DNA of 64,000 nt, taken from NCBI GenBank assembly GCA_965216035.1, contig CBDCFM010000019.1, forward strand, positions 496,001-560,000, in the 5' to 3' direction. Positions 44,146-53,881 of this stretch are shown piece after piece. Source of the stretch: G963664115 sp965216035 (GTDB lineage Bacteria; Acidobacteriota; Terriglobia; 20CM-2-55-15). The notes under the pieces are model-generated. The model ran no database searches. It worked only from the letters and a program-made list of their open reading frames with translations, and was not told where the DNA came from. Position 1 is the stretch's first letter. Every line of letters starts with the position of its first letter. The translations under genes were made by a program, and so were the position numbers.

Positions 44146-45201
44146 TCACCTCTTTTTGCCATTGCTGGTACCGGTGACAGCCGGGGTTGTGTTCGCGAGC
44201 CCCAAACCCAGGGACACCCGGACTTCTTCTTCCATGCGTGCGTAATACTCGGGGTTTTCCTTTAGGAATTGCTTCGCGTTTTCGCGGCCCTGTCCCAGTC
44301 GTTCGCTGTCGTAGGAGAACCAGGAACCGCTTTTATCGACGATGTTCGCTCCGACGGCCAGATCCAGCAACTCCCCCTCATGGGAAATGCCTTCCCCGTA
44401 CATGATGTCGAACTCGGCCTCGCGAAAGGGAGGAGCGACCTTGTTTTTGACCACTTTGGCCTTCGTTCGGTTTCCGACGATCCTGTCACCGTCTTTTATC
44501 GACCCAGTCCTCCGAATGTCCACACGGATCGACGCATAAAATTTCAGAGCCCGGCCACCCGTGGTCGTTTCCGGACTTCCGAACATGACCCCGATTTTTT
44601 CCCGAATCTGATTGATGAAGATCAGGCTGGTTTTTGATTTGGAAACGACACCGGTTAATTTCCGGAGCGCTTGCGACATCAAGCGGGCCTGGAGACCCAT
44701 CTGTGCGTCTCCCATCTCGCCTTCGAGTTCAGCGCGCGGCACAAGTGCCGCCACCGAATCCACTACAACGACGTCGACTGCACCGCTGCGAACCAGCACT
44801 TCCGTAATTTCAAGGGCTTGTTCGCCACTGTCGGGTTGCGATACGAGAAGGTTGTCGATATCCACACCCAGCCTACGCGAATACGCCGCATCGAGGGCAT
44901 GTTCGGCATCCACGAAGGCCGCGGTCCCTCCCCTCTTCTGCGCCTCTGCTATCGCATGTAGCGACAATGTCGTTTTTCCACTGGATTCCGGCCCGTAGAT
45001 TTCTATCACCCGGCCTCGCGGGAAGCCTCCTATCCCAAGCGCCGCGTCCAGTGCGATCGACCCGGACGGGATGATTTCCATCGGGGCGATGTCATGTGCG
45101 CCACCGAGGCGCATGATCGAGCCCTTTCCGAACTGTTTTTCGATCTGTGAAATAGCCAGGTCCAATACCCGTTTCTTTTCTTTACCCGTGTCTTCTGCCA
45201 T
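44146..45201 (-). CDS. recA: Recombinase RecA
   Basis: RecA forms filaments on single-stranded DNA, promotes strand exchange and stimulates LexA cleavage. The 351-residue product has the Walker A loop GPESSGKTT at 70-78, the MAW signature region VDSVAALVPRAELEGEMGD, the L2 loop NQIREKIGVMFGSPETTTGG, and a shorter acidic tail than E. coli RecA. It starts 77 bases after the TPR gene. I see no clear SOS box in the short gap. Confidence 0.98.
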   Translation of the reverse strand: MAEDTGKEKKRVLDLAISQIEKQFGKGSIMRLGGAHDIAPMEIIPSGSIALDAALGIGGFPRGRVIEIYGPESSGKTTLSLHAIAEAQKRGGTAAFVDAEHALDAAYSRRLGVDIDNLLVSQPDSGEQALEITEVLVRSGAVDVVVVDSVAALVPRAELEGEMGDAQMGLQARLMSQALRKLTGVVSKSKTSLIFINQIREKIGVMFGSPETTTGGRALKFYASIRVDIRRTGSIKDGDRIVGNRTKAKVVKNKVAPPFREAEFDIMYGEGISHEGELLDLAVGANIVDKSGSWFSYDSERLGQGRENAKQFLKENPEYYARMEEEVRVSLGLGLANTTPAVTGTSNGKKR

Positions 45202-45278
45202 GGTTCCTCTTTGTCGTTAGTTGGGCCGGTGGCTCACGAATTCATTGAGTGCCTAAGTTCAAGAGTTGTGGGGGTCTG

Positions 45279-46430
45279 TTACTTGGAATGTTTGTTGCTC
45301 CAGCATGTCGTCAGGTGTAGTTCGTCGCGGACGAGGCCGCTTAACTGGTCCGGAGTTACGTTGCCCTTGAAATACCTCTGTGCTTTATTACGGTACCGAT
45401 CTTCGCGGGGGTTGAGCTCTTGTGCGTGGCTGAAATATTCTTGCGCCTTACGTTGCCACTTCATTTCAAGGCATAAAAGGCCCAGTTGATAGAAGGCTTC
45501 GCCAAATTTGGGGTCCAGCTTCGTCGCTTGCTTCAGGTGGTTGATTGCGCGTTTCTGGCGTCCGTCTTGATAGTAAATTGCCCCCAGCATGAAATGAGTG
45601 GGCGCGCTGGGTTTCAGTTCAAGGGCGCGATTCAGGTGTTCCATCGCCTGTTTGAGGTGTCCACCCTCGATCAGCAATGACGCGAGCGTCGCGTGTGCCG
45701 ACGAAGAACTGTCCCGCAGGCGCACTGCGACCTCCAGGAGGCGCTGGGCCTCAGTGAAATTCCCGTGCCGTTTTTCGATCAGTCCCATCAAGAGGGTGGC
45801 TTCGAAATGATCCGGTTTAGACTCCAGGACGCGGGACAGGCACGCATGGGATGCCGTGAAATCGTGTGTCTGGAAGAAAACTTCGGCCAACAGCATTCCC
45901 AGTTCACTGTTGGAAGGGTCGTGTTCGAACGCCGACTGCAACGAACCCAGGCTTTCAGCGGGCCGGTCTGAGGCGATGTGTTCGTAAGCCCGTTCAATCC
46001 AGAGCATGAACTGCTTACGCTGAGATCCCCTGTAAAACTCAACGATCCTTTCCATGCGGGACCCAAGCCGGTCGACTTCTTCGTTCTCAGTCAGCCGCGT
46101 ACTGATTCGCTTCCGCCACTCAGATTCAAGGTTGGAGAGGTTTATACCCGCCGACTCCAGGGAGTCGGTCAGGGTTTCGATCATCGTGTGGTCGATAAAG
46201 TTATTCGCCCCGACCCGTTCGACCATTTCCGCCAACGACTCCACACGCTTGTGCATTATCGAGACGGCGTATTCCAGCGCGCTGACCCGTTCCAAGACGT
46301 GTTCATCCATGAAGTTCATCGGCGCCTCGGCGGGCGCCGAACCCGACGTCAGCAGGAGCTTTGTTCCGCATTTCCAGCAGAACTGGCGCATCATTGAATT
46401 TCGGGTAGTGCAACTCTGGCAGTGGATCAT
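45279..46430 (-). CDS. Zinc-ribbon TPR protein
   Basis: A 383-residue protein. The N-terminus has a zinc ribbon (CQSCTTRNSMMRQFCWKCG). Residues ~35-130 are a predicted coiled coil (ESLAEMVERVGANN ... LESEWRKRISTRL). Residues ~145-370 contain six to seven TPR units (for example SAFEHDPSNSELGMLLAEVF, ALELKPSAPTHFMLGAIYYQ, KLDPKFGEAFYQLGLLCLEM). It is probably a cytosolic scaffold. No enzymatic domain is seen. It lies between hbd and recA on the same strand. Confidence 0.8.
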   Translation of the reverse strand: MIHCQSCTTRNSMMRQFCWKCGTKLLLTSGSAPAEAPMNFMDEHVLERVSALEYAVSIMHKRVESLAEMVERVGANNFIDHTMIETLTDSLESAGINLSNLESEWRKRISTRLTENEEVDRLGSRMERIVEFYRGSQRKQFMLWIERAYEHIASDRPAESLGSLQSAFEHDPSNSELGMLLAEVFFQTHDFTASHACLSRVLESKPDHFEATLLMGLIEKRHGNFTEAQRLLEVAVRLRDSSSSAHATLASLLIEGGHLKQAMEHLNRALELKPSAPTHFMLGAIYYQDGRQKRAINHLKQATKLDPKFGEAFYQLGLLCLEMKWQRKAQEYFSHAQELNPREDRYRNKAQRYFKGNVTPDQLSGLVRDELHLTTCWSNKHSK

Positions 46431-46481
46431 GCCTAAGAATCCTTAATGGATGGGCCAGTTGAGGTCCCTTTTCGGAAACTC

Positions 46482-47333
46482 CTAATAACTGTAGAATCCG
46501 CGGTTTGCTTTTCGGCCCAGATGGCCGCCATCGACCAGTTTCCGAAGCAAGGGACAGGGCCGGTACTTGGAGTCGCCCAGGTTGTGGTGCAGGACTTCCA
46601 TGACATCAAGGCAGATGTCCAGACCGATCAGGTCGGCCAGGGCAAGCGGTCCCATCGGGTGGCGCATTCCCAGTTCCATCACTGCGTCGATTGCCGCGGC
46701 TGTCCCCACACCTTCCATCAGACAGAATGCTGCTTCATTGATCATGGGGATCAGTATCCGATTGGACACAAAACCCGGATGGTCGTTTACCTCAACGGGT
46801 TTCTTACCGAGCCGCAGGGCTAAGTCCCGCGTCTGAGCGATGGTCGCGTCTGAGGTCGTCAGGCTACGCACAAGTTCGACCAGTTGCATGACTGGAACCG
46901 GGTTCATGAAGTGCATCCCGACTACTCGTTCCGGTCGCTCGGTGACGGAAGCGATCTTCGTGATCGATATCGATGAGGTATTGGATGCCAGGATGGTATC
47001 GGGTTGCGTGACGCGGTCGGCTTGCTGGAAAACGCGCGATTTCACCTGAAAATCTTCGTTGACGGCTTCGATCAGAAAGTCTATTTCCTTCAAGTGATTC
47101 CAATCCGTTGTCGGCGTGATCCGGTCAAGGGCGGTCCGCTTTTCGTCTTCAGTCAGCTTTCCTTTGCGGACTTCCCGATCCATATTCTGCGAAATCACGG
47201 ACAAAGCGCGACTCAGAAATTCTGGATCCACGTCACAAAGAACGACTGAAAGACCTGTTCGCGCGGCGACGTGCGCGATACCGTTTCCCATCGCGCCGGC
47301 GCCGACGATGCCAACGGAATTCACTGCCGTCAT
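46482..47333 (-). CDS. hbd: 3-hydroxybutyryl-CoA dehydrogenase
   Basis: Oxidises 3-hydroxyacyl-CoA with NAD(P), in fatty acid beta-oxidation or butyrate/PHB metabolism. The 283-residue product (start ATG 47333, MTAVNSVGIVGAGAMGNGIA) has the Rossmann motif GAGAMG, the FLIEAVNE strand, the catalytic His in VGMHFMNPVPVMQLVE, and the C-terminal dimer domain ending GRKANRGFYSY. It lies 17 bases after the thiolase gene, so the two form one operon for successive steps. Confidence 0.95.
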   Translation of the reverse strand: MTAVNSVGIVGAGAMGNGIAHVAARTGLSVVLCDVDPEFLSRALSVISQNMDREVRKGKLTEDEKRTALDRITPTTDWNHLKEIDFLIEAVNEDFQVKSRVFQQADRVTQPDTILASNTSSISITKIASVTERPERVVGMHFMNPVPVMQLVELVRSLTTSDATIAQTRDLALRLGKKPVEVNDHPGFVSNRILIPMINEAAFCLMEGVGTAAAIDAVMELGMRHPMGPLALADLIGLDICLDVMEVLHHNLGDSKYRPCPLLRKLVDGGHLGRKANRGFYSY

Positions 47334-47350
47334 GATTTTCTCCACCTCAC

Positions 47351-48529
47351 TTAGCGCTCGAGGGCCAGGGCCACGGCATTGCCGCCGCCCAGGCACAGTG
47401 TTGCGATGCCACGGCGAGCATCCCGTCGGACCATTTCATGCAATAGCGTGACCAGAATCCGGGCACCACTGGCTCCGATCGGGTGTCCGATCGCGATGGC
47501 ACCGCCATTGACGTTGACGCGGACCGGATCCAGCCCGAGTGCGTCGATGACGGCGACGGCCTGGACCGCGAAGGCTTCGTTGAGCTCGATAAGGTCGACT
47601 TCACCGAGACTCCATCCAATTCTGCTAAGCAGTTTCTGGACGGCCTTTACCGGAGCCATCATCACGAGGGCGGGTTCGATTCCGGATACGGCCTGGCCCG
47701 CAATGCGCGCCATCGGTGTCCGCCCCTGCCGGCGGGCACCATCAGGGGAGGTGACGACCACAGCCGCAGCGCCGTCATTGAGTCCAGGTGCGTTTCCCGC
47801 GGTCACTGTGCCGTCTGTCTTGAACGCGGGCTTGAGTCTGCCAAGCGCCTCGATCGACGTATCCGTACGCGGACATTCATCGGCGTCGAAGGGAACGGAG
47901 TCTCCTCTTCGCTGAGGCACCTCGAGCCGGATGATTTCATCCCTGAAACGCCCTGCATGAATGGCCGCTACCGCTTTATTGTGACTTTCGAGTGCATAAA
48001 GGTCCTGTGCCTGTCGAGAGACACGGTATTTTTCGGCGACGACTTCTCCGGTGCAGCCCATGTGGACATCTTCGTAGACGTCCCACAAACCGTCATGGAC
48101 CACCGAGTCCACCATCCTGGCATCGCCCAGACGATACCCCTCGCGGGCCTTGGGGAGCAGGTAGGGGCAGTTGCTCATGCTCTCCATTCCGCCGGCCACG
48201 ACAATCTCCGCGTCGCCGGTCTGAATGGCCTGTGTGGCGAGGCCGACCGCTTTTAAACCGGAACCACACACTTTGTTAATCGTCATTGCGGCGACTTCCG
48301 GTGAGAGTCCTCCGCCAAGCGCTGCCTGGCGTGCGGGGTTCTGACCCAGCCCTGCCGACACCACGTTGCCCATGATGACTTCGTCGACCTGCTCGGGGGC
48401 TGAGCCAGCGTGTTTGACGACGGATCGGACCACAGCCGCACCCAGTTCAGTTGCTGAGAGTGGACTGATTGAGCCCTGGAACTTGCCCACTCCCGTCCGC
48501 AGAGCACTGATGATGACGGCGTCCCTCAT
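47351..48529 (-). CDS. atoB: Acetyl-CoA C-acetyltransferase (thiolase)
   Basis: Catalyses condensation or thiolysis of acetoacetyl-CoA. The 392-residue protein is a standard biosynthetic-type thiolase: the nucleophilic Cys in NKVCGSGLKAVGLA, GGMESMSNCPYLLP, the His in GGAIAIGHPIGASGARI, and the second catalytic Cys in ATLCLGGGNAVAL. It is the first gene of the operon with hbd. Confidence 0.96.
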   Translation of the reverse strand: MRDAVIISALRTGVGKFQGSISPLSATELGAAVVRSVVKHAGSAPEQVDEVIMGNVVSAGLGQNPARQAALGGGLSPEVAAMTINKVCGSGLKAVGLATQAIQTGDAEIVVAGGMESMSNCPYLLPKAREGYRLGDARMVDSVVHDGLWDVYEDVHMGCTGEVVAEKYRVSRQAQDLYALESHNKAVAAIHAGRFRDEIIRLEVPQRRGDSVPFDADECPRTDTSIEALGRLKPAFKTDGTVTAGNAPGLNDGAAAVVVTSPDGARRQGRTPMARIAGQAVSGIEPALVMMAPVKAVQKLLSRIGWSLGEVDLIELNEAFAVQAVAVIDALGLDPVRVNVNGGAIAIGHPIGASGARILVTLLHEMVRRDARRGIATLCLGGGNAVALALER

Positions 48530-48902
48530 GACGGCGAAGTTACCACAAACGGAGTCAGGTCGCTCAGCCCATGCGGAGAGATGTTCCCGCAGCGTGCTGT
48601 CAAGCTAAGCTGGTGGGCAGCATTTTCGCCACCGGCGGCCTCCTCCAAATGGGTGAAATCCTTGATCGTTGCTTTCGATACCCACAGAATTCGTCCCCGG
48701 TGCCTACGGATTCTGCTCAAGCTGACAGTGCCCTGATGAACTCCATATACATTGCGAGAGTGTTCTAGTTTCGACGAACCTTTAAGCCCGTCTGGCACTG
48801 CGACCGCTTGAGGCGAAGGGGTCCGGCGCGCGCATTCCAGAAAGTTTTGTGTAGGGAGTTTGATCATTGACTTTGTCCAATAGACGATAGTGAGGGGCAG
48901 CC
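48530..48902. other. Intergenic region between thiolase and hcp
   Basis: A 373-bp gap between divergent genes. It must hold the thiolase operon promoter (minus) and the hcp promoter (plus). GTGAGGGGC just before the hcp ATG is the likely ribosome site. I see no RNA gene or repeat. Confidence 0.45.
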
Positions 48903-49426
48903 ATGATTTTTGTGAAGATCCCGACAATGGGTGACGACTCGATTCAGACCCAGGGTTATGAGGATGGGACGTGGTTCGTTGCCGATAGCTTCAGCTTCGG
49001 CGTCGAGCGCGAGATGAAGGAGAGCTCCGAAAAGGGCGACCCGCAAGATATTAACATCGGTGTGGGCGAGCTGCAGGAGTGCACCATCAGCAAGAGCCTG
49101 GACGTCGCTTCGACGCCCCTGCTCAATTCGCCATCAACGGCAACTCTGTGGGGACTGCGGAGATCGACTTCGTGGAAGTCCCAGGCGGCCCCGATGGGCA
49201 ACCGATCTGCTACCTCAAGTACAAACTGGACCGGTGCTTTATCAGATCGTGGTCGACCGCGGGGGACGCCAATGAGCGCCCGAGGGAAGCAGTGGCCTTC
49301 TACTACAACAAGATCGCCTGTCAATACACGCGGACGGACGGCGGCAAGAAACAAACCGAGAGCACCAAGATGACCTGGGACAAGGCGAAGAACATTCCGT
49401 GGGGGGGTCTTAGTAAACAGCGGTAG
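48903..49426 (+). pseudogene. hcp: Hcp-family type VI secretion protein, frameshifted
   Basis: Hcp forms hexameric rings that stack as the tube of type VI secretion systems. The first frame reads MIFVKIPTMGDDSIQTQGYE, then FSFGVEREMKE and ECTISKSLDVAST. Near 49115-49125 the frame changes and the conserved end continues as AQFAINGNSVGTAEIDFVEV, LKYKLDRCFIRSWSTAGDAN, then AFYYNKIACQYTRTDG. One lost base explains it. No other type VI genes are in the window. The frame can also be read as two short overlapping genes, but each would be only half of the fold. Confidence 0.8.
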
Positions 49427-49577
49427 CGTGGAGGTGTGTCGTCATTTCGCATGTCCGTCCCGCGGGGGTGTCACGAGAGTATCGATCCCGTCACTATCTT
49501 GATCCACTCGCCACCGCGCACACGCATGGACAGTCGTTCGGCCGCATTGACACGTTAAGCAAATGGGCGCCTTTCGA

Positions 49578-50996
49578 TTATTGCGAATTCTGTGCCCAGC
49601 TCTCGATCCGATCTAGCGCGGACCGATTCTCCGCAACATCGAGTTCCGCGTCGAAGCCAAAGTCCTCTCCCGACTCCGCACGGACAATTTCGAAGGCCTG
49701 CATTCGCGCAAAGCCCGCTTCATCGTCCCTGAGAATGCCGACAAGAATCTCGTAGCCATGGCGATCGCTCGATTCGATCAGGGCCTCGGCGATGGTCAAT
49801 TTCAGGAACGGATCGTAGTCTCTCGACGCAGCGGCGTGCAAAGCGGCGAGAGCATAGGCATCCTGTTGTCCGGCCAGAACTTCCGCGATCGCTTCGACCA
49901 CCTGCTCGGTAGGCGTCGACTCCAGCAGTGCTACCAGTGCGGGAACGACGCGCGGATCGTCGTCTCCAACGAGATTTTCGATTGCGTCAAGTTGACCGGC
50001 GACCTCTTCCTGTCCCAGTTCCTCAAGCAGGAGATCGGTTCTCGATGCGGTCGTCGATGCCTGTTGGGGCCGTGCCTTCTCAAATTGCCCCAGGGCCCAG
50101 ATGAACACCACCCCGAGCACCACGGTCAGCGCGACGCCCTCGACCCCACGGACACGATGTTTGGCGCTGGCTACGTTGTAGACCATGGCAGACAGGACCA
50201 GGCATGCTGCCAATGACATTACGACGGCCGGACCTGTGGGGTAGTCCGAGTAGAACGACCAGAGAATGCCGGCAACGCTTCCGAGAATCGCAACAGCCCA
50301 CCCCACGAGGAGGCGACTCCCAACCGACGTGCTCCACATCTGTCCGATCACAGCGGGAATCACCAGATAGGAGAAAACGAGCAGTACGCCAGCAATCGAG
50401 ACCGACTGCGTGACCAGGACCCCGAGCGTCATATAGAACAGACAATCCCACAAACGGACATTGACGCCGTGTTGTGCAGCCGCCTCGCTGTTCAGCGTTA
50501 TAGCCAGAAACCTGGACCGGAAAACAACGTGAAAGATGCCGACCAGAGAATAGATGATCGCAACGTTAATCAGGGTCCGGGGCGACACCAACAGGATGTC
50601 GCCGACCAGCATCTGGCGGAGTTCCTCGCCCCCGGTGGGAGATTTCGACAGAATCAAAATCGCCGCCGCCGAAGCAGCCGCATAAGCGATCCCTATAAAC
50701 GCCTCCTGGGGAACCTTCTCAGCGTGCATTCGGGCCAAGGAAAACACCACGGCTCCGGCAAAGGTAAAAGCCAGGGAGAAGAGCGCAACGGCAAGAACGT
50801 CGGCTGGATCTTCCGCGTCGTAGCCCAGCGTAGCTGCGTAAGTCGCGCCCACGGCGGCAATCTGGGCCAGGGCGAGATCGACGAAGATTACTTTCCGGGC
50901 GACGACATGGACTCCCATGTAGACGTGGGAGATCAAAAGAAGAAGGCACGCCAGAAACGGCATCATCATCCATCGCCAGTCGAGAAAGAGATCCAT
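49578..50996 (-). CDS. Metal ABC transporter permease with a HEAT-like C-terminal domain
   Basis: Residues 1-290 form an ABC-3 (ZnuB/MntB-type) permease with eight or nine membrane segments: VARKVIFVDLALAQIAAVGA, EAFIGIAYAAASAAAILILS, the GDILLVSP loop, and VLLVFSYLVIPAVIGQMW. Residues ~320-472 are extra: a soluble, alpha-helical region with HEAT-like repeats (DDDPRVVPALVALLEST ... TEQVVEAIAEVLAGQQ ... DRHGYEILVGILRDDEAG). Typical ZnuB proteins are ~265-290 residues, so this is a fusion. The tail would be cytoplasmic or periplasmic depending on helix number. It follows the binding-protein gene by 6 bases. No ATPase gene is adjacent. Confidence 0.87.
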   Translation of the reverse strand: MDLFLDWRWMMMPFLACLLLLISHVYMGVHVVARKVIFVDLALAQIAAVGATYAATLGYDAEDPADVLAVALFSLAFTFAGAVVFSLARMHAEKVPQEAFIGIAYAAASAAAILILSKSPTGGEELRQMLVGDILLVSPRTLINVAIIYSLVGIFHVVFRSRFLAITLNSEAAAQHGVNVRLWDCLFYMTLGVLVTQSVSIAGVLLVFSYLVIPAVIGQMWSTSVGSRLLVGWAVAILGSVAGILWSFYSDYPTGPAVVMSLAACLVLSAMVYNVASAKHRVRGVEGVALTVVLGVVFIWALGQFEKARPQQASTTASRTDLLLEELGQEEVAGQLDAIENLVGDDDPRVVPALVALLESTPTEQVVEAIAEVLAGQQDAYALAALHAAASRDYDPFLKLTIAEALIESSDRHGYEILVGILRDDEAGFARMQAFEIVRAESGEDFGFDAELDVAENRSALDRIESWAQNSQ

Positions 50997-51002
50997 GACC
51001 GT

Positions 51003-52052
51003 TTAGTCTGACCTGCGCGCCAGAGCAGCTGTGATCTGGGTGATGAGATGGTCCATCAAATCGAAATACGTTTCGATGCCGGGTTCTCCCAGTACCTGAT
51101 TCGGCAGGGAGACAACGACGGCGTTGGTATCCTGCGCGATGTTGTTTGCCAGGGCGGGGTCGTAGAAATTGTCTACGAGGATCAACGGTATGTCGGTGGC
51201 CTGGATTCTCTCTCGCACCTGCCGGACATGTTGCGGCCCCGGTGGAATACCCGGACGTTCTTCGATCGTGCCCACCAGTTCGATACCGAAAACCCTCGCA
51301 AAATAGACCCACACTCTATGGAACTCGTAGGCCTGGATACCGTGCAACGCTTCAGCCTGTTCAAGCCATCCTGAAGCCCTTGCGATCAAGGGCTGACCTC
51401 CGAGTTGGTTCGTCATTAGAAACTCGTGCAGCTCTCCGGTCCAAGCCAGTCGCGTCAACTTCTGGATGCCGATCAGGTTTACCAGTTCATCACCGAAGAG
51501 CGTCCGATCGATGCGCTGTTCGAAATTCGATAGACGTTCTGAATAGTAATCGGCCCCAGCCGGATCGACGCGCACGAGTGATTCCGCGATATTTTTCGCC
51601 TGGACATTCGCCAGGAGGGGGTCGAGCCAGACATGGGGGTTCCCCTGCGGATGGATATCCCCCAGCTCGCGCGACAGAACCGACGGAATCTCCATCGCGG
51701 CAATGCCGGTTCCGGCGATGACGCGGCCTGCGGTTCCACGGTATATATTTGAGTTGCCGGATCCATTGGCCACGTCGTCAGCCCATCGCTCGAGCGAAAA
51801 ACCGTTCTCGATAAAAATGTCCGCTTCCCGGACGCGTCTCATCAGCACGGGCGTTGGCGAGACAAAGTGGGGATCCTGATCTCCCCTGGCAAGGGCTGTT
51901 ACATCGACGCGCTCCCCGCCTACCTCTTCAACAAGCGCCTGAACGGTGGGCAGGGTGACGATCACCCGCACTGGATCTCCTTGCGCCAGCACGCTGCCGG
52001 CCGACAGGAAGAAGCAGATCGAGAATCGAAGTACATATCGGCCGAAAATCAT
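51003..52052 (-). CDS. Metal ABC transporter substrate-binding protein (ZnuA-like)
   Basis: A cluster 9 family protein for zinc or manganese capture in the periplasm. It starts at ATG 52052 with GGGAGATC upstream and has a cleavable signal (FSICFFLSAGSVLAQ). The metal ligands are visible: His in DQDPHFVSP, His in GNPHVWLDPLLA, His in YEFHRVWVYFARVFG, and Asp in LVDNFYDPALANNIA. The His-rich loop of E. coli ZnuA is absent. The gene is between a porin-like gene and the permease in one operon. Confidence 0.9.
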   Translation of the reverse strand: MIFGRYVLRFSICFFLSAGSVLAQGDPVRVIVTLPTVQALVEEVGGERVDVTALARGDQDPHFVSPTPVLMRRVREADIFIENGFSLERWADDVANGSGNSNIYRGTAGRVIAGTGIAAMEIPSVLSRELGDIHPQGNPHVWLDPLLANVQAKNIAESLVRVDPAGADYYSERLSNFEQRIDRTLFGDELVNLIGIQKLTRLAWTGELHEFLMTNQLGGQPLIARASGWLEQAEALHGIQAYEFHRVWVYFARVFGIELVGTIEERPGIPPGPQHVRQVRERIQATDIPLILVDNFYDPALANNIAQDTNAVVVSLPNQVLGEPGIETYFDLMDHLITQITAALARRSD

Positions 52053-52075
52053 GAAGATCTCCCTTGATGTTGGCG

Positions 52076-53469
52076 TCACTTGTTCACCCAGAACGGTTCG
52101 GGTGGATGCGCGCCAAAAATCCAGTTGAGTTCTAGAAACACTGAGTTGCGACCGTCCTCCTCCAGGAAGTCACTCCACCGGTGTTCGTAGTTCAACCTGA
52201 ACCGCAAGAATTCACTGAAGTAATACGACAGGTACGGCGTCAGACTGCGGCGCTTGAGATCTGGATCGGCCAGCGCTTTGGTGTGATCCCAACGAACGCC
52301 CACATACTTTCGACGGTCGAGCTGCCATTGAGTGAAAACAGAAACGCCGAACGGACGGTGCATGCTCGCGGAAGCAGCGTCCGCCGCAGCTGATGGGCGG
52401 TCGGAAAACATGAATTCGCCGCCCAGCAGGTACGATCGCCACTGCCCTGGCGCAAAGGCTTCCACCGGTAGCTGAAGTCCACGGCATGGAGACGCGCAAT
52501 CGGACCCTCATCATTTCCTGGATGCCAGTAGCTGGACCATCCGACATCGGCCGTCTGGGCATCGCCGAGTGTCTGGAACCACCGCAGGTTTCCCACGTAA
52601 GCCAGTGTGTTCCTGGATACTGGAGAAACGCCGATGCCGCCCCCACCGAGCGCCTGAATACGGGCGTTCAGAGACGTGTTCTCGCTCCAGGGCGACGGCA
52701 GGAAGAAGTCCGCCGACACCCCCTGTTGGATGAATCCCGCGTGCCCGAGGAATTCCTCGGTCGGAAGCGAGCGTAACGAGGTGGGTAGGTCGTGGGTGTG
52801 GAGGAGGTTGAATTTCCCGACGGCCGGTCGGAAACGGCCGACCTGAAACTTCAGACCCAACGGCGACGTCATGAAGGGAAGCTTCTTGAGGTTGATATAG
52901 CCTTCTTCGACGCCGGCCTCAAACTCGCCCGGCGTCTCGGATTCGATCGACATCGTCAGTACGGCATCGGCGAAGGGGTCGACTGGAACGCGCAGGTCGA
53001 TTTCGGTTTCGCGTAAATTGAAACGGTTATCAACACGGGAAGACCCGTCGACGAAAACTTTCCGGCTGTCGGCGCGGGCCAGGAAATTCGCAACGACAGA
53101 GATGGCGGAGTTGAAAGAATTGTAGCTCACCTGTGGGGGGGCACTGGCTGCCACGACCGGCGGCCCGGCGTCCGACCCAGCGCGAAGCATCTGGATCTGG
53201 AGATCTTCCATCTGCTCCTGGAGTTCATCAATCCGGCCTTCGTATTCACTTCGGAGTCGGTCTAATTCAGCACCGAGGTCGGCCAGTTGCCGATCCAGCG
53301 CTTGCGGGTTCGCCAGTCCGGAATCCCTGGCGGCGTTGGAGGGCGCTCGATCCCCGTTCCCTTGGGCGGAGACCGAAACGCTCGAACCCCCGAAGATGAA
53401 AAAGGCGATCAGGACAGGTCGCAAAAGACACTCAGGGAATGAATTGGGGAGCGGACAGCAATGTTTCAT
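52076..53469 (-). pseudogene. Porin-like outer membrane barrel with coiled-coil start, frameshifted
   Basis: ATG 53469 starts a signal peptide (PVLIAFFIFGGSSVSVSA). A coiled coil follows (QALDRQLADLGAELDRLRSE ... ELQEQMEDLQIQ), then a barrel with alternating beta strands and FMTSPLGLKFQVGRFRPAVG. Near 52440-52450 the frame changes after YRWKPLRQG; the end (WRSYLLGGEFMFSDRP ... FRLNYEHRWSDFLEEDGRNS ... FLELNWIFGAHP) is in another frame. Whether the shift is real or a sequencing error cannot be told. It is cotranscribed with the metal-binding protein, so the barrel probably admits metal ions or chelates. Confidence 0.75.
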
Positions 53470-53533
53470 GGGATACCCTCCGTAACAGCCAGGATGCCAA
53501 ACCTGAACACTCAGGCTCGAAGCAAGAAACTGA

Positions 53534-53881
53534 TTAGAGGGCTGGCGGACCGCGTTCGAGGACGTTCGATCCCTGCTGGAGGATGGGGTCGTGGGTGGCC
53601 GGAGAGACCATTGCACTGCCGTCCCGACCGGAGAGTACCCCAGCCAGCAGGGTCACTTGTGCAAAGGCGCTCGAATGTGGGCAGAAGTGCGATCCATGGT
53701 CATTGAAATCAGAATCCCTCGCGTCGTGGACGACCCTGCCGTCGTAATGGTGGTCGTGCTCCACGGCCGGGATCTGTTCCTCGATCGGATGGAATACCTC
53801 CAGGGTTCCCTGGAAACTGAACACCATCAGAACAGGCAACACCAGCAAGGCGATCTTTTTAGTATGGGCGCGCTGGAACAT
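53534..53881 (-). CDS. Small exported histidine-rich protein
   Basis: A 115-residue product with a signal peptide (KKIALLVLPVLMVFSFQGTL). After it come clustered His, Asp and Glu: VFHPIEEQIPAVEHDHHYDG, then VHDARDSDFNDHGSHFCPHS. I do not recognise a family. It is the first gene of the run leading to the porin, ZnuA-like and permease genes, so a periplasmic metal buffer or sensor is likely. Inference from context only. Confidence 0.65.
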   Translation of the reverse strand: MFQRAHTKKIALLVLPVLMVFSFQGTLEVFHPIEEQIPAVEHDHHYDGRVVHDARDSDFNDHGSHFCPHSSAFAQVTLLAGVLSGRDGSAMVSPATHDPILQQGSNVLERGPPAL

